64,000 bases of DNA from positions 1-64,000 of the forward strand of contig NZ_CP014580.1 of the NCBI RefSeq assembly GCF_001634365.1, in the 5' to 3' direction. Shown here in pieces: positions 34,770-43,863 of this stretch. The notes under the pieces were generated by a model. That model searched no databases, was not told the DNA's origin, and was given only the letters and a program-made list of their open reading frames with translations. Each line of letters starts with the position of its first letter. Position 1 is the first letter of the stretch. The position numbers were made by a program, and so were the translations under genes. This DNA is from Paraburkholderia phytofirmans OLGA172. Lineage in GTDB: Bacteria > Pseudomonadota > Gammaproteobacteria > Burkholderiales > Burkholderiaceae.

Positions 34770-36575
34770 ATGATGCAGGTCAAACGGGATGTGCCCGATT
34801 CGGACACGATAGTCAGGGTACCTATCAAATGGGGAAGCACCGTGGAGCACCACGCCGAGGTTCTGCAAGGGGGAAGATGGCACCAGCACGGTCCGAGCTG
34901 GCAGGATCTTGCCGCGGTGCTGCTGGTGTTGGGCATGGTGATCCTGATGGGTGTGGGCGTGCGGCAGATGGTGGCCCCGCTTGTGGTCGCTCATCAGCCT
35001 GGCATCTCGCTCTCGCCGGCCGCGCTGCCGCTTTACACGCTGCGAACCATCACGCGGATGCTGGCCGCGCTTGTCGCATCGTTGATCTTTACGTTCACGT
35101 ACGCGACGCTCGCCGCCAAGAGCCGTCGGGCCGAAATGGTCCTGATACCGTTTCTGGACGTCCTGCAATCGGTGCCTATTCTGGGCTACCTATCCTTTAC
35201 GGTGGTGTTCTTCGTCTCGCTGTTTCCCGGCAATGTACTGGGCCCGGAACTCGCGGCGATCTTCGCCATCTTCACAAGCCAGGCCTGGAACATGGCGTTC
35301 AGTTTCTATCAGTCGCTCAAGACGATCCCGATCGGCCTCGACGAAGCGAGCCGCAGCTTCCGTTTGTCCGCGTGGCAGCGCTTCTGGCGGCTCGAAGTGC
35401 CGTTCGCGATGCCGGGGCTGATCTGGAACATGATGATGTCGATGTCGGGAGGCTGGTTTTTTGTCGTAGCCGCAGAAGCGATCTCCGTCGGCAACCTGCA
35501 GATCGCGCTTCCGGGTGTGGGATCGTATGTCGCAACGGCGATCCAGCAGCGCAGCCTCGCTGCAGTGGGATGGGCGATCCTCGCGATGACCATTGCTATC
35601 GTCCTGTACGATCAACTGCTGTTCAGGCCGATGGTTGCCTGGGCCGACAAGTTCCGCCCCGAGGATACCGCCGCGCAAACCGTGCCGCGAAGCTGGGTGC
35701 TCGATCTGTTTCGCCGCTCGAGGGTCGCCGCTCGCCTTTCCGGCCCAGTTGGAGCCAGGTTGCAGAGGGCGGCACGCGCGAGGCTGGTGTTGCCGCATGC
35801 CGTTCATCTGACCCGCTGGTCCGCGCCTCGCCGCGTGGCGGACGCGCTCTGGCTCGTTGTCATCCTCGCGGGCGTCGCCTACGCTGCGTGGCGGCTCGCA
35901 GGATTCGCCCGCGGCTCGCTCTCGTGGGCCGATTTCCGGATCGTTGTGAGCAACGGGGGGATTACCCTCGCGCGCGTCGCGTTCCTCGTGCTGCTCGCCT
36001 CTGTAGTCTGGGTGCCGATCGGCGTGGCAGTCGGCTTGCGGCCGCGCTTGACCGCCCGGGTCCAGCCGGTTGCGCAGTTTCTGGCCGCCTTCCCGGCCAA
36101 CCTTCTGTTTCCGGTGTTCGTTTATTTCATCGTGCGCTTCGGTCTCGCACCCCGGATCTGGCTCGTTCCCTTGATGATTCTGGGCACCCAGTGGTACATC
36201 CTGTTCAACGTCATTGCCGGTGCGAGTGCGTTTCCGAGCGACTTGCGGGAAGCGGCCACGAGTTTTCGCGTGCGTCCATGGCGCTGGTGGCGCGACGTCA
36301 TGCTGCCTGGCATCTTCCCTTACTACGTGACCGGCGCGATCACCGCATCGGGCGGCGCATGGAATGCGAGCATCGTCTCCGAGGTGGTCAGCTGGGGGCC
36401 GACGAGGCTGAACGCCGGCGGCCTCGGCGCTTACATCGCCCAGATGACGGCCGCTGGGGACTTTCCCCGTATCGGACTCGGTATCGCTGTGATGTCAGTG
36501 CTCGTCATCGCCATCAACCGCCTGGTATGGCGGCCGCTGTACGCCTTTGCAGAACGCCGCACACGGCTTGATTGA
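34770..36575 (+). CDS. ABC transporter permease, fused double permease (nitrate/taurine type)
   Basis: 601 aa with two copies of the binding-protein-dependent permease domain in one chain. The first spans about residues 75-300 with the EAA-like loop EASRSFRLSAWQRFWRLEVPFAMPGL. The second spans about 370-590 with REAATSFRVRPWRWWRDVMLPGIFPYYVTG. Many membrane segments are present (LAAVLLVLGMVILMGVGV, ARVAFLVLLASVVWVPIGVAVG). It is followed by its ATPase. No periplasmic binding protein gene is seen nearby, so the substrate is unknown. The start is one of two adjacent ATGs at 34770/34773. Confidence 0.87.
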   Translation: MMQVKRDVPDSDTIVRVPIKWGSTVEHHAEVLQGGRWHQHGPSWQDLAAVLLVLGMVILMGVGVRQMVAPLVVAHQPGISLSPAALPLYTLRTITRMLAALVASLIFTFTYATLAAKSRRAEMVLIPFLDVLQSVPILGYLSFTVVFFVSLFPGNVLGPELAAIFAIFTSQAWNMAFSFYQSLKTIPIGLDEASRSFRLSAWQRFWRLEVPFAMPGLIWNMMMSMSGGWFFVVAAEAISVGNLQIALPGVGSYVATAIQQRSLAAVGWAILAMTIAIVLYDQLLFRPMVAWADKFRPEDTAAQTVPRSWVLDLFRRSRVAARLSGPVGARLQRAARARLVLPHAVHLTRWSAPRRVADALWLVVILAGVAYAAWRLAGFARGSLSWADFRIVVSNGGITLARVAFLVLLASVVWVPIGVAVGLRPRLTARVQPVAQFLAAFPANLLFPVFVYFIVRFGLAPRIWLVPLMILGTQWYILFNVIAGASAFPSDLREAATSFRVRPWRWWRDVMLPGIFPYYVTGAITASGGAWNASIVSEVVSWGPTRLNAGGLGAYIAQMTAAGDFPRIGLGIAVMSVLVIAINRLVWRPLYAFAERRTRLD

Positions 36576-36585
36576 GGGGCAATCC

Positions 36586-37905
36586 ATGGACAGAATCGCG
36601 CCTGCCGTCATCCACGCACCGACCATTGCGTTCGACAAGGTCTGCATGGCCTTTGCAAGACCTTCTGGCGGTCCGCTGCCGGTGTTGTCGAATATCGACC
36701 TGGCCGTGGGCGAAGGTGAGATTCTCGGCTTGCTTGGACGCTCGGGGTCGGGCAAGTCCACCCTCCTGCGCATCGCCGCCGGGCTGATCAAGCCGACCTC
36801 GGGGCAGGCGCTCTACCGCGGGGTGCCGTTGACGGGTCCATCGGAGGGCATCGCCGTCGTGTTCCAGACGTTCGCGCTCTATCCGTGGCTCAACGTGCTC
36901 GAGAATGTGGAGTTCGGCCTCGACGCACTCAAGCTGTCGCACGATGAAGTGCGCCGCCGCGCGATGGCGGCGATCGACCTGATCGGGCTCGACGGTTTCC
37001 AGTCCGCATTCCCTCGCGAACTCTCCGGCGGCATGCGCCAGCGGGTTGGCTTCGCCCGGGCCATTGTCAGCGAGCCGACGCTGCTGCTGATGGACGAACC
37101 GTTTTCAGCGCTGGACGTGCTGACGGCCGAAACCTTGCGCACCGATTTCCTCGATCTCTGGACCGAACATCAACTCTCCACCCAGGCTGTGCTGATGGTG
37201 ACGCACAACATCGAGGAGGCGGTCATGATGTGCGATCGCATTCTGGTGCTGGGTGCGAATCCCGGTCACATTGCGGCTGAAATTCAGGTGCCGTTGCCGC
37301 AGCCGCGCAACCGGCTCGACGCGTCGTTTCTCGCAATCGTCAACGAAATCTATTCGATCCTGACCTCGCGCATGGCCGAAGCGATCGACAGGCAAAGCCA
37401 GATCCACGGAGGCCTCGCGCTGCATTTACCTGATGTATCGATCAACAGGATCGGCGGATTCATCGAGAACCTTGCTTCATCCGCGTTTGGCGGCCAGGCA
37501 GAACTGGCGAAGATCGCCGCTCCGCTTGGCCTGAAAAGCGGCGATGTGTTTCCGATTGCGGTGGCCTTGCAAATCCTGGAGTTTGTCGACGTCAAGGCCG
37601 GCGCGATCAAGCTCACGCCGGCCGGCCGCGTGTTCGCGCACAGCGAAATGGATGAACGCAAGCGGCTTTTCAAGGAACACCTGCTTCGCTTCGTGCCGCT
37701 TGTCGCCCATATTCATCAGGTACTCGACGAGCGTGAGGCGCACCGCGCACCGCGGGAACGCTTCGAACTCGAGCTTCAGGATCATCTGAACCGGAACGAC
37801 GCCGACAACACGCTGCGCATCGCAATCGACTGGGGACGTTACGCGGAACTCTTCACCTACGACGACCGCACACGAACGTTCGGCCGCGACGAGGCAAAGG
37901 GATAG
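36586..37905 (+). CDS. ABC transporter ATPase with C-terminal AAA-associated domain
   Basis: 439 aa. The ABC cassette of the nitrate/taurine group has Walker A GRSGSGKST, Q-loop VVFQTFALYPW, signature ELSGGMRQRVGFARAIV, Walker B LLLMDEPFSALD and switch His MVTHNIEE. Residues about 285-430 form the AAA-associated C-terminal domain (AKIAAPLGLKSGDVFPIAVALQILEFVDVKAGAIKLTPAGRVFA) found in this subgroup. ATG 36586 follows GAGGGG, 10 bp behind the permease stop, so the two form an operon. Confidence 0.9.
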   Translation: MDRIAPAVIHAPTIAFDKVCMAFARPSGGPLPVLSNIDLAVGEGEILGLLGRSGSGKSTLLRIAAGLIKPTSGQALYRGVPLTGPSEGIAVVFQTFALYPWLNVLENVEFGLDALKLSHDEVRRRAMAAIDLIGLDGFQSAFPRELSGGMRQRVGFARAIVSEPTLLLMDEPFSALDVLTAETLRTDFLDLWTEHQLSTQAVLMVTHNIEEAVMMCDRILVLGANPGHIAAEIQVPLPQPRNRLDASFLAIVNEIYSILTSRMAEAIDRQSQIHGGLALHLPDVSINRIGGFIENLASSAFGGQAELAKIAAPLGLKSGDVFPIAVALQILEFVDVKAGAIKLTPAGRVFAHSEMDERKRLFKEHLLRFVPLVAHIHQVLDEREAHRAPRERFELELQDHLNRNDADNTLRIAIDWGRYAELFTYDDRTRTFGRDEAKG

Positions 37906-37911
37906 ACGATC

Positions 37912-38598
37912 GTGTATCCCCATACCCATCGTACGCATCGTTCCGGCTGGCTTCGCGCCGCTGTGCTCGGGGCCAATGACGGCGTGCTGTCCATGTCGGG
38001 GCTGATGGTCGGCGTGGCCGCGGCGCAGACGCAGCCACACGGCGTTCTGGTGTCAGGCGTGGCGGGCCTCGTCGCGGGGATGCTGTCGATGGCCGCAGGC
38101 GAATATGTTTCCGTCAGTTCGCAGGCCGATGTCGAGCGTGCCGACCTCGAAGTCGAGCAACTGTCCCTGCGAAACGAGTTCCAGAAAGAGCAGGCTGAAC
38201 TGGCGGGCATCTATGTGCGGCGCGGCCTCGACCCGGAGCTCGCGCAACGTGTGGCTGTGCAACTGATGGCCTTCGACGCGCTCGGCGCCCATGCGCGCGA
38301 CGATATCGGTATATCGGATGCGACGACGGCGCGACCCATCGTTGCGGCAATCACCTCGGCGTTGAGCTTCGCGAGCGGTGGCGCCGTGCCGCTGCTTGCC
38401 GCGACCCTGGCGAAGCGTGCGGCGCTCATACCGGTGGTTGCCGCTGTGTCTCTGCTTCTGCTGGCGCTGGTGGGCGCCCTCGCTGCACACATTGGCGGCG
38501 CGCGTATCGTACCGGGCATGCTGCGGGTGCTCGCATGGGGTGCGATCGCGATGAGTGTCACAGGCTTCGCGGGCACGCTGTTCGGTGCGCTCGCGTGA
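37912..38598 (+). CDS. VIT1/CCC1-family metal transporter
   Basis: 228 aa, Fe/Mn transporter family. It opens at GTG 37912 (MYPHTHRTHRSGWLRAAVLGANDGVLSMSGLMVGVAAA), the hallmark first helix with GANDG. Helix 2 contains AGMLSMAAGEYVSVSSQ, and a cytoplasmic helical loop (DLEVEQLSLRNEFQKEQAELAGIY) and three C-terminal helices follow. It lies 6 bp after the ABC ATPase and is probably the third gene of that operon. It would export Fe(II) or Mn(II) from the cytoplasm. Confidence 0.9.
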   Translation: MYPHTHRTHRSGWLRAAVLGANDGVLSMSGLMVGVAAAQTQPHGVLVSGVAGLVAGMLSMAAGEYVSVSSQADVERADLEVEQLSLRNEFQKEQAELAGIYVRRGLDPELAQRVAVQLMAFDALGAHARDDIGISDATTARPIVAAITSALSFASGGAVPLLAATLAKRAALIPVVAAVSLLLLALVGALAAHIGGARIVPGMLRVLAWGAIAMSVTGFAGTLFGALA

Positions 38599-38653
38599 GA
38601 ACGGCGCGCATCGGGCGACGCTTGCGCGCGCAGCGCTTCATAGGGACTCGGCA

Positions 38654-38694
38654 TTGACCTGCGTCAACAGGGCGGCCGCGGCATTGCATAGTCT
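38654..38694 (+). promoter_or_regulatory. FNR/ANR-type promoter of the universal stress gene
   Basis: Box TTGAC-CTGC-GTCAA (38654-38667), 21 nt, -10 TAGTCT (38689-38694). Identical -10 and spacing to the lemA promoter. It starts a leader of roughly 130 nt containing a CBS-domain remnant. Confidence 0.8.
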
Positions 38695-38833
38695 GAGGCG
38701 TAGGGGTGACGGCGTGGCCGGAACCCGCATCCGGGATGCGGACGTGATGACTCAGGGTGTGGTTTCCGTCGACGAAACCACACCGTTGAGCGAGCTGGCG
38801 AACGGAATACAAGCTTCGGGGGAACGGAACATC

Positions 38834-39319
38834 ATGTATCACAAGATTCTGTTAGCGGTAGACGGAAGCGACGCGTCGAAACGAGCCGGAGAAGAGGCAT
38901 TCCGGATCGCGGCGTTGGCGCGCGCTCGCGTGCACGCCTTATACGTCGTCAGCAAATGGGGGCTCGCGCCGTATGCCGGCTACTATGAACCGGAAGCGCT
39001 CGGCACAGTGCTGCGAGAAGACGGCCGGCTAGCGTTGGAAGCGGTGCGCGCGGCGATGGCCGAACGGGGGATCGCGGGCGATATCGAAATCGACGAAACA
39101 CAGAATGCCGCCGACGATATCCCGAGCTGTCTCGAACGGTGCATTCAGCGGCAACACATCGATCTCGTCGTGATGGGAACACACGGCCGGCGCGGCGCGA
39201 GCAGGATCGTGCTGGGTAGCGTGGCCGAGGGTTTGCTGCGCATGTCGACCTGTCCTGTGTTGCTTGTGCGCTCGCCCCGAAACGAGACTGCGCAGGGCGG
39301 GCAGGGCACCCACGGTTAA
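38834..39319 (+). CDS. Universal stress protein (UspA family)
   Basis: 161 aa. MYHKILLAVDGSDASKRAGEEA opens the Usp fold. The ATP-binding motif is at VVMGTHGRRGASRIVLGSVAEGLLRMSTCPVLLVR (G-2x-G-9x-G-S pattern), so it belongs to the nucleotide-binding subgroup. ATG 38834 has GGGGAACGG upstream. The same frame is open upstream and encodes IRDADVMTQGVVSVDETTPLSELANG, the beginning of a CBS domain, from a possible GTG at 38714 or ATG 38746. A longer fusion product is therefore possible. Driven by the FNR-type promoter at 38654-38694. Confidence 0.9.
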   Translation: MYHKILLAVDGSDASKRAGEEAFRIAALARARVHALYVVSKWGLAPYAGYYEPEALGTVLREDGRLALEAVRAAMAERGIAGDIEIDETQNAADDIPSCLERCIQRQHIDLVVMGTHGRRGASRIVLGSVAEGLLRMSTCPVLLVRSPRNETAQGGQGTHG

Positions 39320-39464
39320 GCCAGGCCCACGGAAGAAGGACGGGTCGCGGCAGGTCGCCGCTGCTCGCGGCGTTGCAACGTTCGGGCGCCTCCTCCCGAT
39401 GACGAACCTGCCATTTTGGACGGCGGGGCGTTGTCAGAAACAGCTCGTATGCATGACGCGATCT

Positions 39465-40115
39465 TCAGTTGACGCTCAGTTCATCCACCACCCACCGCAC
39501 GCCTTTGGCTGCCCACGCCACGCCGCATGCTGCCCGCTTTTCCGCCAATGAATCGACGGTTCCGGTCAACCTGACGACGCCATCGTGCACATTCACGTTG
39601 ACGCGCGCCGACTCGCGCTGCGCCCGCCGCGCCAGCGCCTTGGCGATCTGCGTGTGGATATCGGTGGCAACTTCAGCGCCGCGCACGGTGATCTGATTGG
39701 ACAGGCCAACCACACCGCGCATGCGGCTCACCGTCGTTTCGGCCGCCTGGCGTTGATAGCCATGGTCAACTTCCCCGCTGAGCGTGATGCAGCCGTGCTC
39801 CACGACAACGTGTATCACGTTCTCCGGTACGCCGTCCTGCCATTTCAAAGTCGACATGACCGCCTGGGCCAGCTCTTCGTCCGTGTGCTTCGAAGGCGAG
39901 GGCAGCCGCACGACGAGTTCCAGCACAACCGCGCGGCTGTCAGCCACACGTTGTGTGGCTTTCTGCGCGGCGAGTTTCTGCGCATAGCTCGAAACCGAGC
40001 CTTCGAGCGTCACGACACGACCGTGAACGGTTACGGTGACATTGCGGGCGTCGACGGCGGAATCCCACAGCAACTCCTGCTCGACGTCATGTTTGAGCGC
40101 CTCATCCGACTTCAT
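39465..40115 (-). CDS. Triple BON-domain protein
   Basis: 216 aa with three consecutive BON domains: about residues 5-70 (VEQELLWDSAVDARNVTVTVHGRVVTLEGSVSSYAQKLAAQ), 80-145 (NVIHVVVEHGCITLSGEVDHGYQRQAAE) and 150-216 (VNVNVHDGVVRLTGTVDSLAEKRAA). No signal peptide is visible, so it is cytoplasmic, unlike OsmY. ATG 40115 has AGGAGA upstream; the open frame extends to 40160 without conservation. BON proteins are linked to envelope or osmotic stress. An FNR-like box lies at 40195-40208. Confidence 0.88.
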   Translation of the reverse strand: MKSDEALKHDVEQELLWDSAVDARNVTVTVHGRVVTLEGSVSSYAQKLAAQKATQRVADSRAVVLELVVRLPSPSKHTDEELAQAVMSTLKWQDGVPENVIHVVVEHGCITLSGEVDHGYQRQAAETTVSRMRGVVGLSNQITVRGAEVATDIHTQIAKALARRAQRESARVNVNVHDGVVRLTGTVDSLAEKRAACGVAWAAKGVRWVVDELSVN

Positions 40116-40194
40116 CTCTTTCTCCTCTGGCAACGCATCCCGCAACCCTGCGCGATGCACAGCTTATGGGGTCGCGCAGCGCGTGCTAAATGTC

Positions 40195-40208
40195 TTGATA
40201 CTGGTCAA
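40195..40208 (-). promoter_or_regulatory. FNR/ANR-like box upstream of the BON gene
   Basis: TTGAT-ACTG-GTCAA, a good box 80 bp upstream of the BON ATG. Unlike the other boxes of the island it has no -10 hexamer at 21 nt on either strand. The nearest minus-strand candidate is TAAGCT (40166-40161). Function is therefore less sure. Confidence 0.5.
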
Positions 40209-40317
40209 GCACGTGCCGTATACCCCTGCGCGAAGGCTCTGTAGTCGACTACCGCTCTCATCTGACCGGGCGGATGATCGGACATGCTGCCGGGTCGTGC
40301 GGGAGTGGGTGGACATC

Positions 40318-41250
40318 TCAGCGGCTCTGCACTTCACGATACAGCCGTTCGACGTCGGCCCGCTTGCAAAGCGCCGTACCGGCACTCAACAGTGTCGCCG
40401 ATGCGGCAGCCACGCCATAGTGAAAAGCCTCATCGAGACTGGCATCACGGTGGAGCGCCCAGACCATCGCAGCCACAAAGCTGTCGCCCGCCCCAATGGA
40501 GCTGGACACCTGCACGGGGAGCCCCATTGCCCGCAGGAAGCGCTCGGCCGTCACCAGCACTGCGCCTCGTTCGCCGAGCGTCAGGGCCACAATCTGTGCG
40601 CGCCCGTCGCGGACGATTTCCTCTGCTGCGGCAAGCCATTCAGGCTCGCTGTCAAGGGGCTGACCGGTCAGGGACCGCAGCTCATTCAGGCTCGGCTTGA
40701 CGAGCCACACGCCTGCGTCGAGTGCGGCGGCGAGCGCGGGGCCCGAGGTGTCCAGAACGACACGTGTACCGGGCGCGCAAGTCGAGCGCGCGATCCGCGC
40801 ATAGCTATCGACTGGCGCGCCGGGGGGCAAGCTGCCACTCATCACCAGATAGCGCGGGGGCGCCCCCAATGCATTGATCTGGTCGATGCACCTTTGGAGG
40901 TCGCCTTCCGCGACGGTGGGCCCCGGCATCACGAAGCGGTACTCCCGGCCGGTCGACGTCTCATGAACCGAAAAATTTTCGCGTGTTTCGCCGGTGATCT
41001 CGACGCCCTGGCTGGCTACATGTTCCGCATCGAGCAGTTGCTGCAGCACCTGACCTGTTGCGCCTCCGTGGAGATAGAGCGCCACGCAGTCGCCCCCCAG
41101 CCGTTGCACCACGCGCGCCACGTTGATCCCGCCGCCGCCGGGATCGCGCTGCGCGGCGCTGCATCTGAGCTTGCGCGTGTCGATGATCTGCTCGACAGAC
41201 GTTGCCACGTCTACCGCGGGATTCAGCGTTACCGTCACAATTTCTGTCAT
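40318..41250 (-). CDS. pfkB: PfkB-family (1-/6-phosphofructokinase type) kinase
   Basis: 310 aa, ribokinase-like sugar kinase. MTEIVTVTLNPAVDVATSVEQI opens like PfkB/FruK. The substrate loop is GGGGINVARVVQRLGG. The C-terminal motif SSIGAGDSFVAAMVWAL carries the catalytic Asp. ATG 41250 follows ACAGGAACG. It lies 40 bp downstream of ppsA and shares its orientation, so the two are probably co-transcribed. Phosphorylates fructose-6-P or a related sugar phosphate; exact substrate not provable here. Confidence 0.88.
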   Translation of the reverse strand: MTEIVTVTLNPAVDVATSVEQIIDTRKLRCSAAQRDPGGGGINVARVVQRLGGDCVALYLHGGATGQVLQQLLDAEHVASQGVEITGETRENFSVHETSTGREYRFVMPGPTVAEGDLQRCIDQINALGAPPRYLVMSGSLPPGAPVDSYARIARSTCAPGTRVVLDTSGPALAAALDAGVWLVKPSLNELRSLTGQPLDSEPEWLAAAEEIVRDGRAQIVALTLGERGAVLVTAERFLRAMGLPVQVSSSIGAGDSFVAAMVWALHRDASLDEAFHYGVAAASATLLSAGTALCKRADVERLYREVQSR

Positions 41251-41290
41251 GATCGTTCCTGTTGTGGGCCTGCGGCGAAACGGGCATCGC

Positions 41291-43696
41291 CTACTCAGCG
41301 ATGTCGGAAAGTACAGTCTGTTCAGCGGTCGCAACGCGGCGCTTGACCGCGATGAAACTGTCAGGACTCACCGACATCGAATCGATGCCGCATTCCACGA
41401 GAAAGCCGGCGAACTCTGGTTGGTCGCTCGGCGCCTGTCCGCATAAGCCGACATCGGCGCCGACCTTGTGCGCCTGGGTGATGATGCTCTGAATCATCCA
41501 CCGCACGGCGTCGTCCTGTTCGTCGAACAGTTCGGCGAGTTCCGCCGAGTCACGATCTACACCGAGAGTCAACTGCGTCAGGTCGTTGCTGCCGATCGAG
41601 AAGCCATCGAATCGCTGTGCGAACGCCTTGGCCAAAATGACGTTGGAGGGGATTTCGCACATGACGTAGACCTCCAGCCCAGCTTCGCCGCGCCGGATGC
41701 CGTTCTCGGCCATCACTTCGAGTACCCGGTCGGCTTCCTTCGTCGAGCGGCAGAACGGAATCATGACGACGACGTTCCTGAAACCCATCTCGTTGCGCAG
41801 ACGTTGAATCGCCCGGCACTCGAGCGCAAATCCTTCCCGGTAGCGCGGCGAGTAATAGCGCGACGCGCCCCGGAATCCGAGCATCGGATTGTTTTCCTTC
41901 GGCTCGAATTCGCTGCCGCCTATCAGATTCGCGTACTCGTTGGTCTTGAAGTCGCTCATGCGGACGACGACGGGGTGAGGGTACTGAACCACCGCAAGCC
42001 GCCCCAATCCACGCGCGAGCCGATCCACGAAATACTCGGTCCGATCCTCGTACCCGGCGGTCAACTCGTCGATGGTGCGCTTCGCAGCGTCATCCTTGAG
42101 GGAGTCGTACCGTACAAGCGCCATCGGATGGATCTTGATATGGTTACTGACGACGAATTCCATCCGCGCGAGCCCGACGCCGTCGGCGGGAAGCCGCCAC
42201 CAGCGTAAGGCTGCCGCTGGGTTCGCGAGGTTCAACATGACCTTGGTGCGGGTCGTGGGAATACTGTCAAAGTCGATGTCCTCGACTTCGTAGTCGGCAA
42301 TGCCTTCGTAGACAAAACCCTCGCGACCTTCCGCGCAGCAGACGGTCACCTCCTGCTCGTTGTGGAGGAGGTGAGTGGCCCTGGTCGCCCCCACGATGGC
42401 CGGCAAGCCTAGCTCACGGCTCACGATCGCCGCGTGCGAGGTGCGCCCGCCGTGGTCGGTGACGATGGCAGAGGCGCGCCTCATGATGGGCACCCAGTCG
42501 GGGTCTGTCGTGCGCGTGACCAGAATGGCGCCGTCGACGAAGCGCCCCATTTCGCTCGGATTTTCGATGACGCAGACCCTGCCGCTCGCCACCGCTTCGC
42601 CGATGCTGACCCCGGCCAGCAGCTGGCGACCCTTTTTCTTGATGTGATAGGTCTTCACCGCACTTGCTTCGCGCCGTGACTGAACCGTTTCCGGCCGCGC
42701 CTGCACGACGAACATCTCGTTGGTCTGGCCGTCCTTGGCCCATTCGATGTCCATCGGCTGCCCGTAATGGCGCTCGATGACACAGGCCCAGCGTGACAAG
42801 GCCAGGATTTCCTCGTCGCTCAGAACGAAGGCAGCGCGCTCCGCCTTCGAGGTCGGGACATTCCTGGTCGGCTGCCCGCTATCGCTCGTGTAGAGCATCT
42901 TGAGGGCTTTCTCGCCGCGCTTCTTGCCGATGATCGGCGACAGGGACGGGTCGGACAGCAGCGGCTTGAATACCTCATATTCGTCGGGGTCGACCGCGCC
43001 CTGAACGACGTTTTCCCCGAGGCCCCAGGCCGCGTTGATCAGGACTACCTTGTCGAAGCCCGTCTCGGTGTCGATGGAGAACATCACGCCGGCGCCACTG
43101 AGGTCCGACCGGACCATGCGCTGCACGCCAACGGATAACGCCACTTTCAGGTGATCGAAACCTTTCGCCTGCCGGTAACTGATTGCTCGGTCCGTGAAAA
43201 GCGACGCGTAGCAGCGCCGGCACGCATCGAGCAAGGCTCGCCCACCTCTGATGTTGAGAAAGGTTTCCTGTTGCCCGGCAAAGCTCGCGTCCGGCAGATC
43301 CTCGGCCGTCGCACTCGAGCGCACCGCAACGTCCATTTCATGCTGTGCGGTGCGGCGGTTCAATTCGTCGTAAGCGGCACGAATGGCTTGCGCAGTCTCC
43401 TCTGGCCAATCGCCGCGCAGGATGGCACGACGAATGGATTCTCCCGCTTCGGCCAGAGAAAGCTTGCCGTCCGCGAATTCACCGAGCGCAGAGGAGACGG
43501 TCTTTTGCAATCCATTCGCGTCGATGAATTGCCGGTAAGCATCGGCTGTGACGGCGAAGCCCGGCGGAACCTTTACACCCTGTCTCGAGAGGTTGGCCAC
43601 CATCTCGCCGAGCGATGCATTCTTGCCACCGACCCGAGGGACGTCGGCACGCCTCAGTTCCTCGAACCAGACAACCTGTGAAGTGTCATTGGGCAT
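41291..43696 (-). CDS. ppsA: Phosphoenolpyruvate synthase
   Basis: 801 aa, full length. It has the N-terminal ATP-grasp PPDK domain (VGGKNASLGEMVANLSRQGVKVPPGFAVTADAY, ATAEDLPDASFAGQQETFLNI), the swivelling His domain (TDHGGRTSHAAIVSRELGLPAIVG, with the phospho-His) and the C-terminal PEP-binding barrel (MLNLANPAAALRWWRLPADGVGLARMEF, EIPSNVILAKAFAQRFDGFSIGSNDLTQLTLGVDRDS). The ATG at 43696 has GAGGAG upstream. It converts pyruvate and ATP to PEP, AMP and phosphate. It lies downstream of the FNR-type promoter at 44520-44560 with the 155-aa unknown gene between. Confidence 0.95.
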   Translation of the reverse strand: MPNDTSQVVWFEELRRADVPRVGGKNASLGEMVANLSRQGVKVPPGFAVTADAYRQFIDANGLQKTVSSALGEFADGKLSLAEAGESIRRAILRGDWPEETAQAIRAAYDELNRRTAQHEMDVAVRSSATAEDLPDASFAGQQETFLNIRGGRALLDACRRCYASLFTDRAISYRQAKGFDHLKVALSVGVQRMVRSDLSGAGVMFSIDTETGFDKVVLINAAWGLGENVVQGAVDPDEYEVFKPLLSDPSLSPIIGKKRGEKALKMLYTSDSGQPTRNVPTSKAERAAFVLSDEEILALSRWACVIERHYGQPMDIEWAKDGQTNEMFVVQARPETVQSRREASAVKTYHIKKKGRQLLAGVSIGEAVASGRVCVIENPSEMGRFVDGAILVTRTTDPDWVPIMRRASAIVTDHGGRTSHAAIVSRELGLPAIVGATRATHLLHNEQEVTVCCAEGREGFVYEGIADYEVEDIDFDSIPTTRTKVMLNLANPAAALRWWRLPADGVGLARMEFVVSNHIKIHPMALVRYDSLKDDAAKRTIDELTAGYEDRTEYFVDRLARGLGRLAVVQYPHPVVVRMSDFKTNEYANLIGGSEFEPKENNPMLGFRGASRYYSPRYREGFALECRAIQRLRNEMGFRNVVVMIPFCRSTKEADRVLEVMAENGIRRGEAGLEVYVMCEIPSNVILAKAFAQRFDGFSIGSNDLTQLTLGVDRDSAELAELFDEQDDAVRWMIQSIITQAHKVGADVGLCGQAPSDQPEFAGFLVECGIDSMSVSPDSFIAVKRRVATAEQTVLSDIAE

Positions 43697-43863
43697 TTGA
43701 TGCTCCTCTACAGTGGTGGTGCGCCGGAACCTGCCCACTGAGGGGGCAGCGTGCCGCTTCGAACGTTGCAAGCAGTGCGAATCTGCGGTCAGCTAGTCGA
43801 GAGCGAAACCGGCCGGGGCGCCTGAAGCCGGTTCGTCGGCGGGAACGTCGCCCGCACGTGCTT

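Noticed and set aside
34829..36571. 580-aa plus-strand open frame overlapping the ABC permease
   Set aside because: Arg/Ala-rich translation without domains; the other frame gives a clear two-domain permease.
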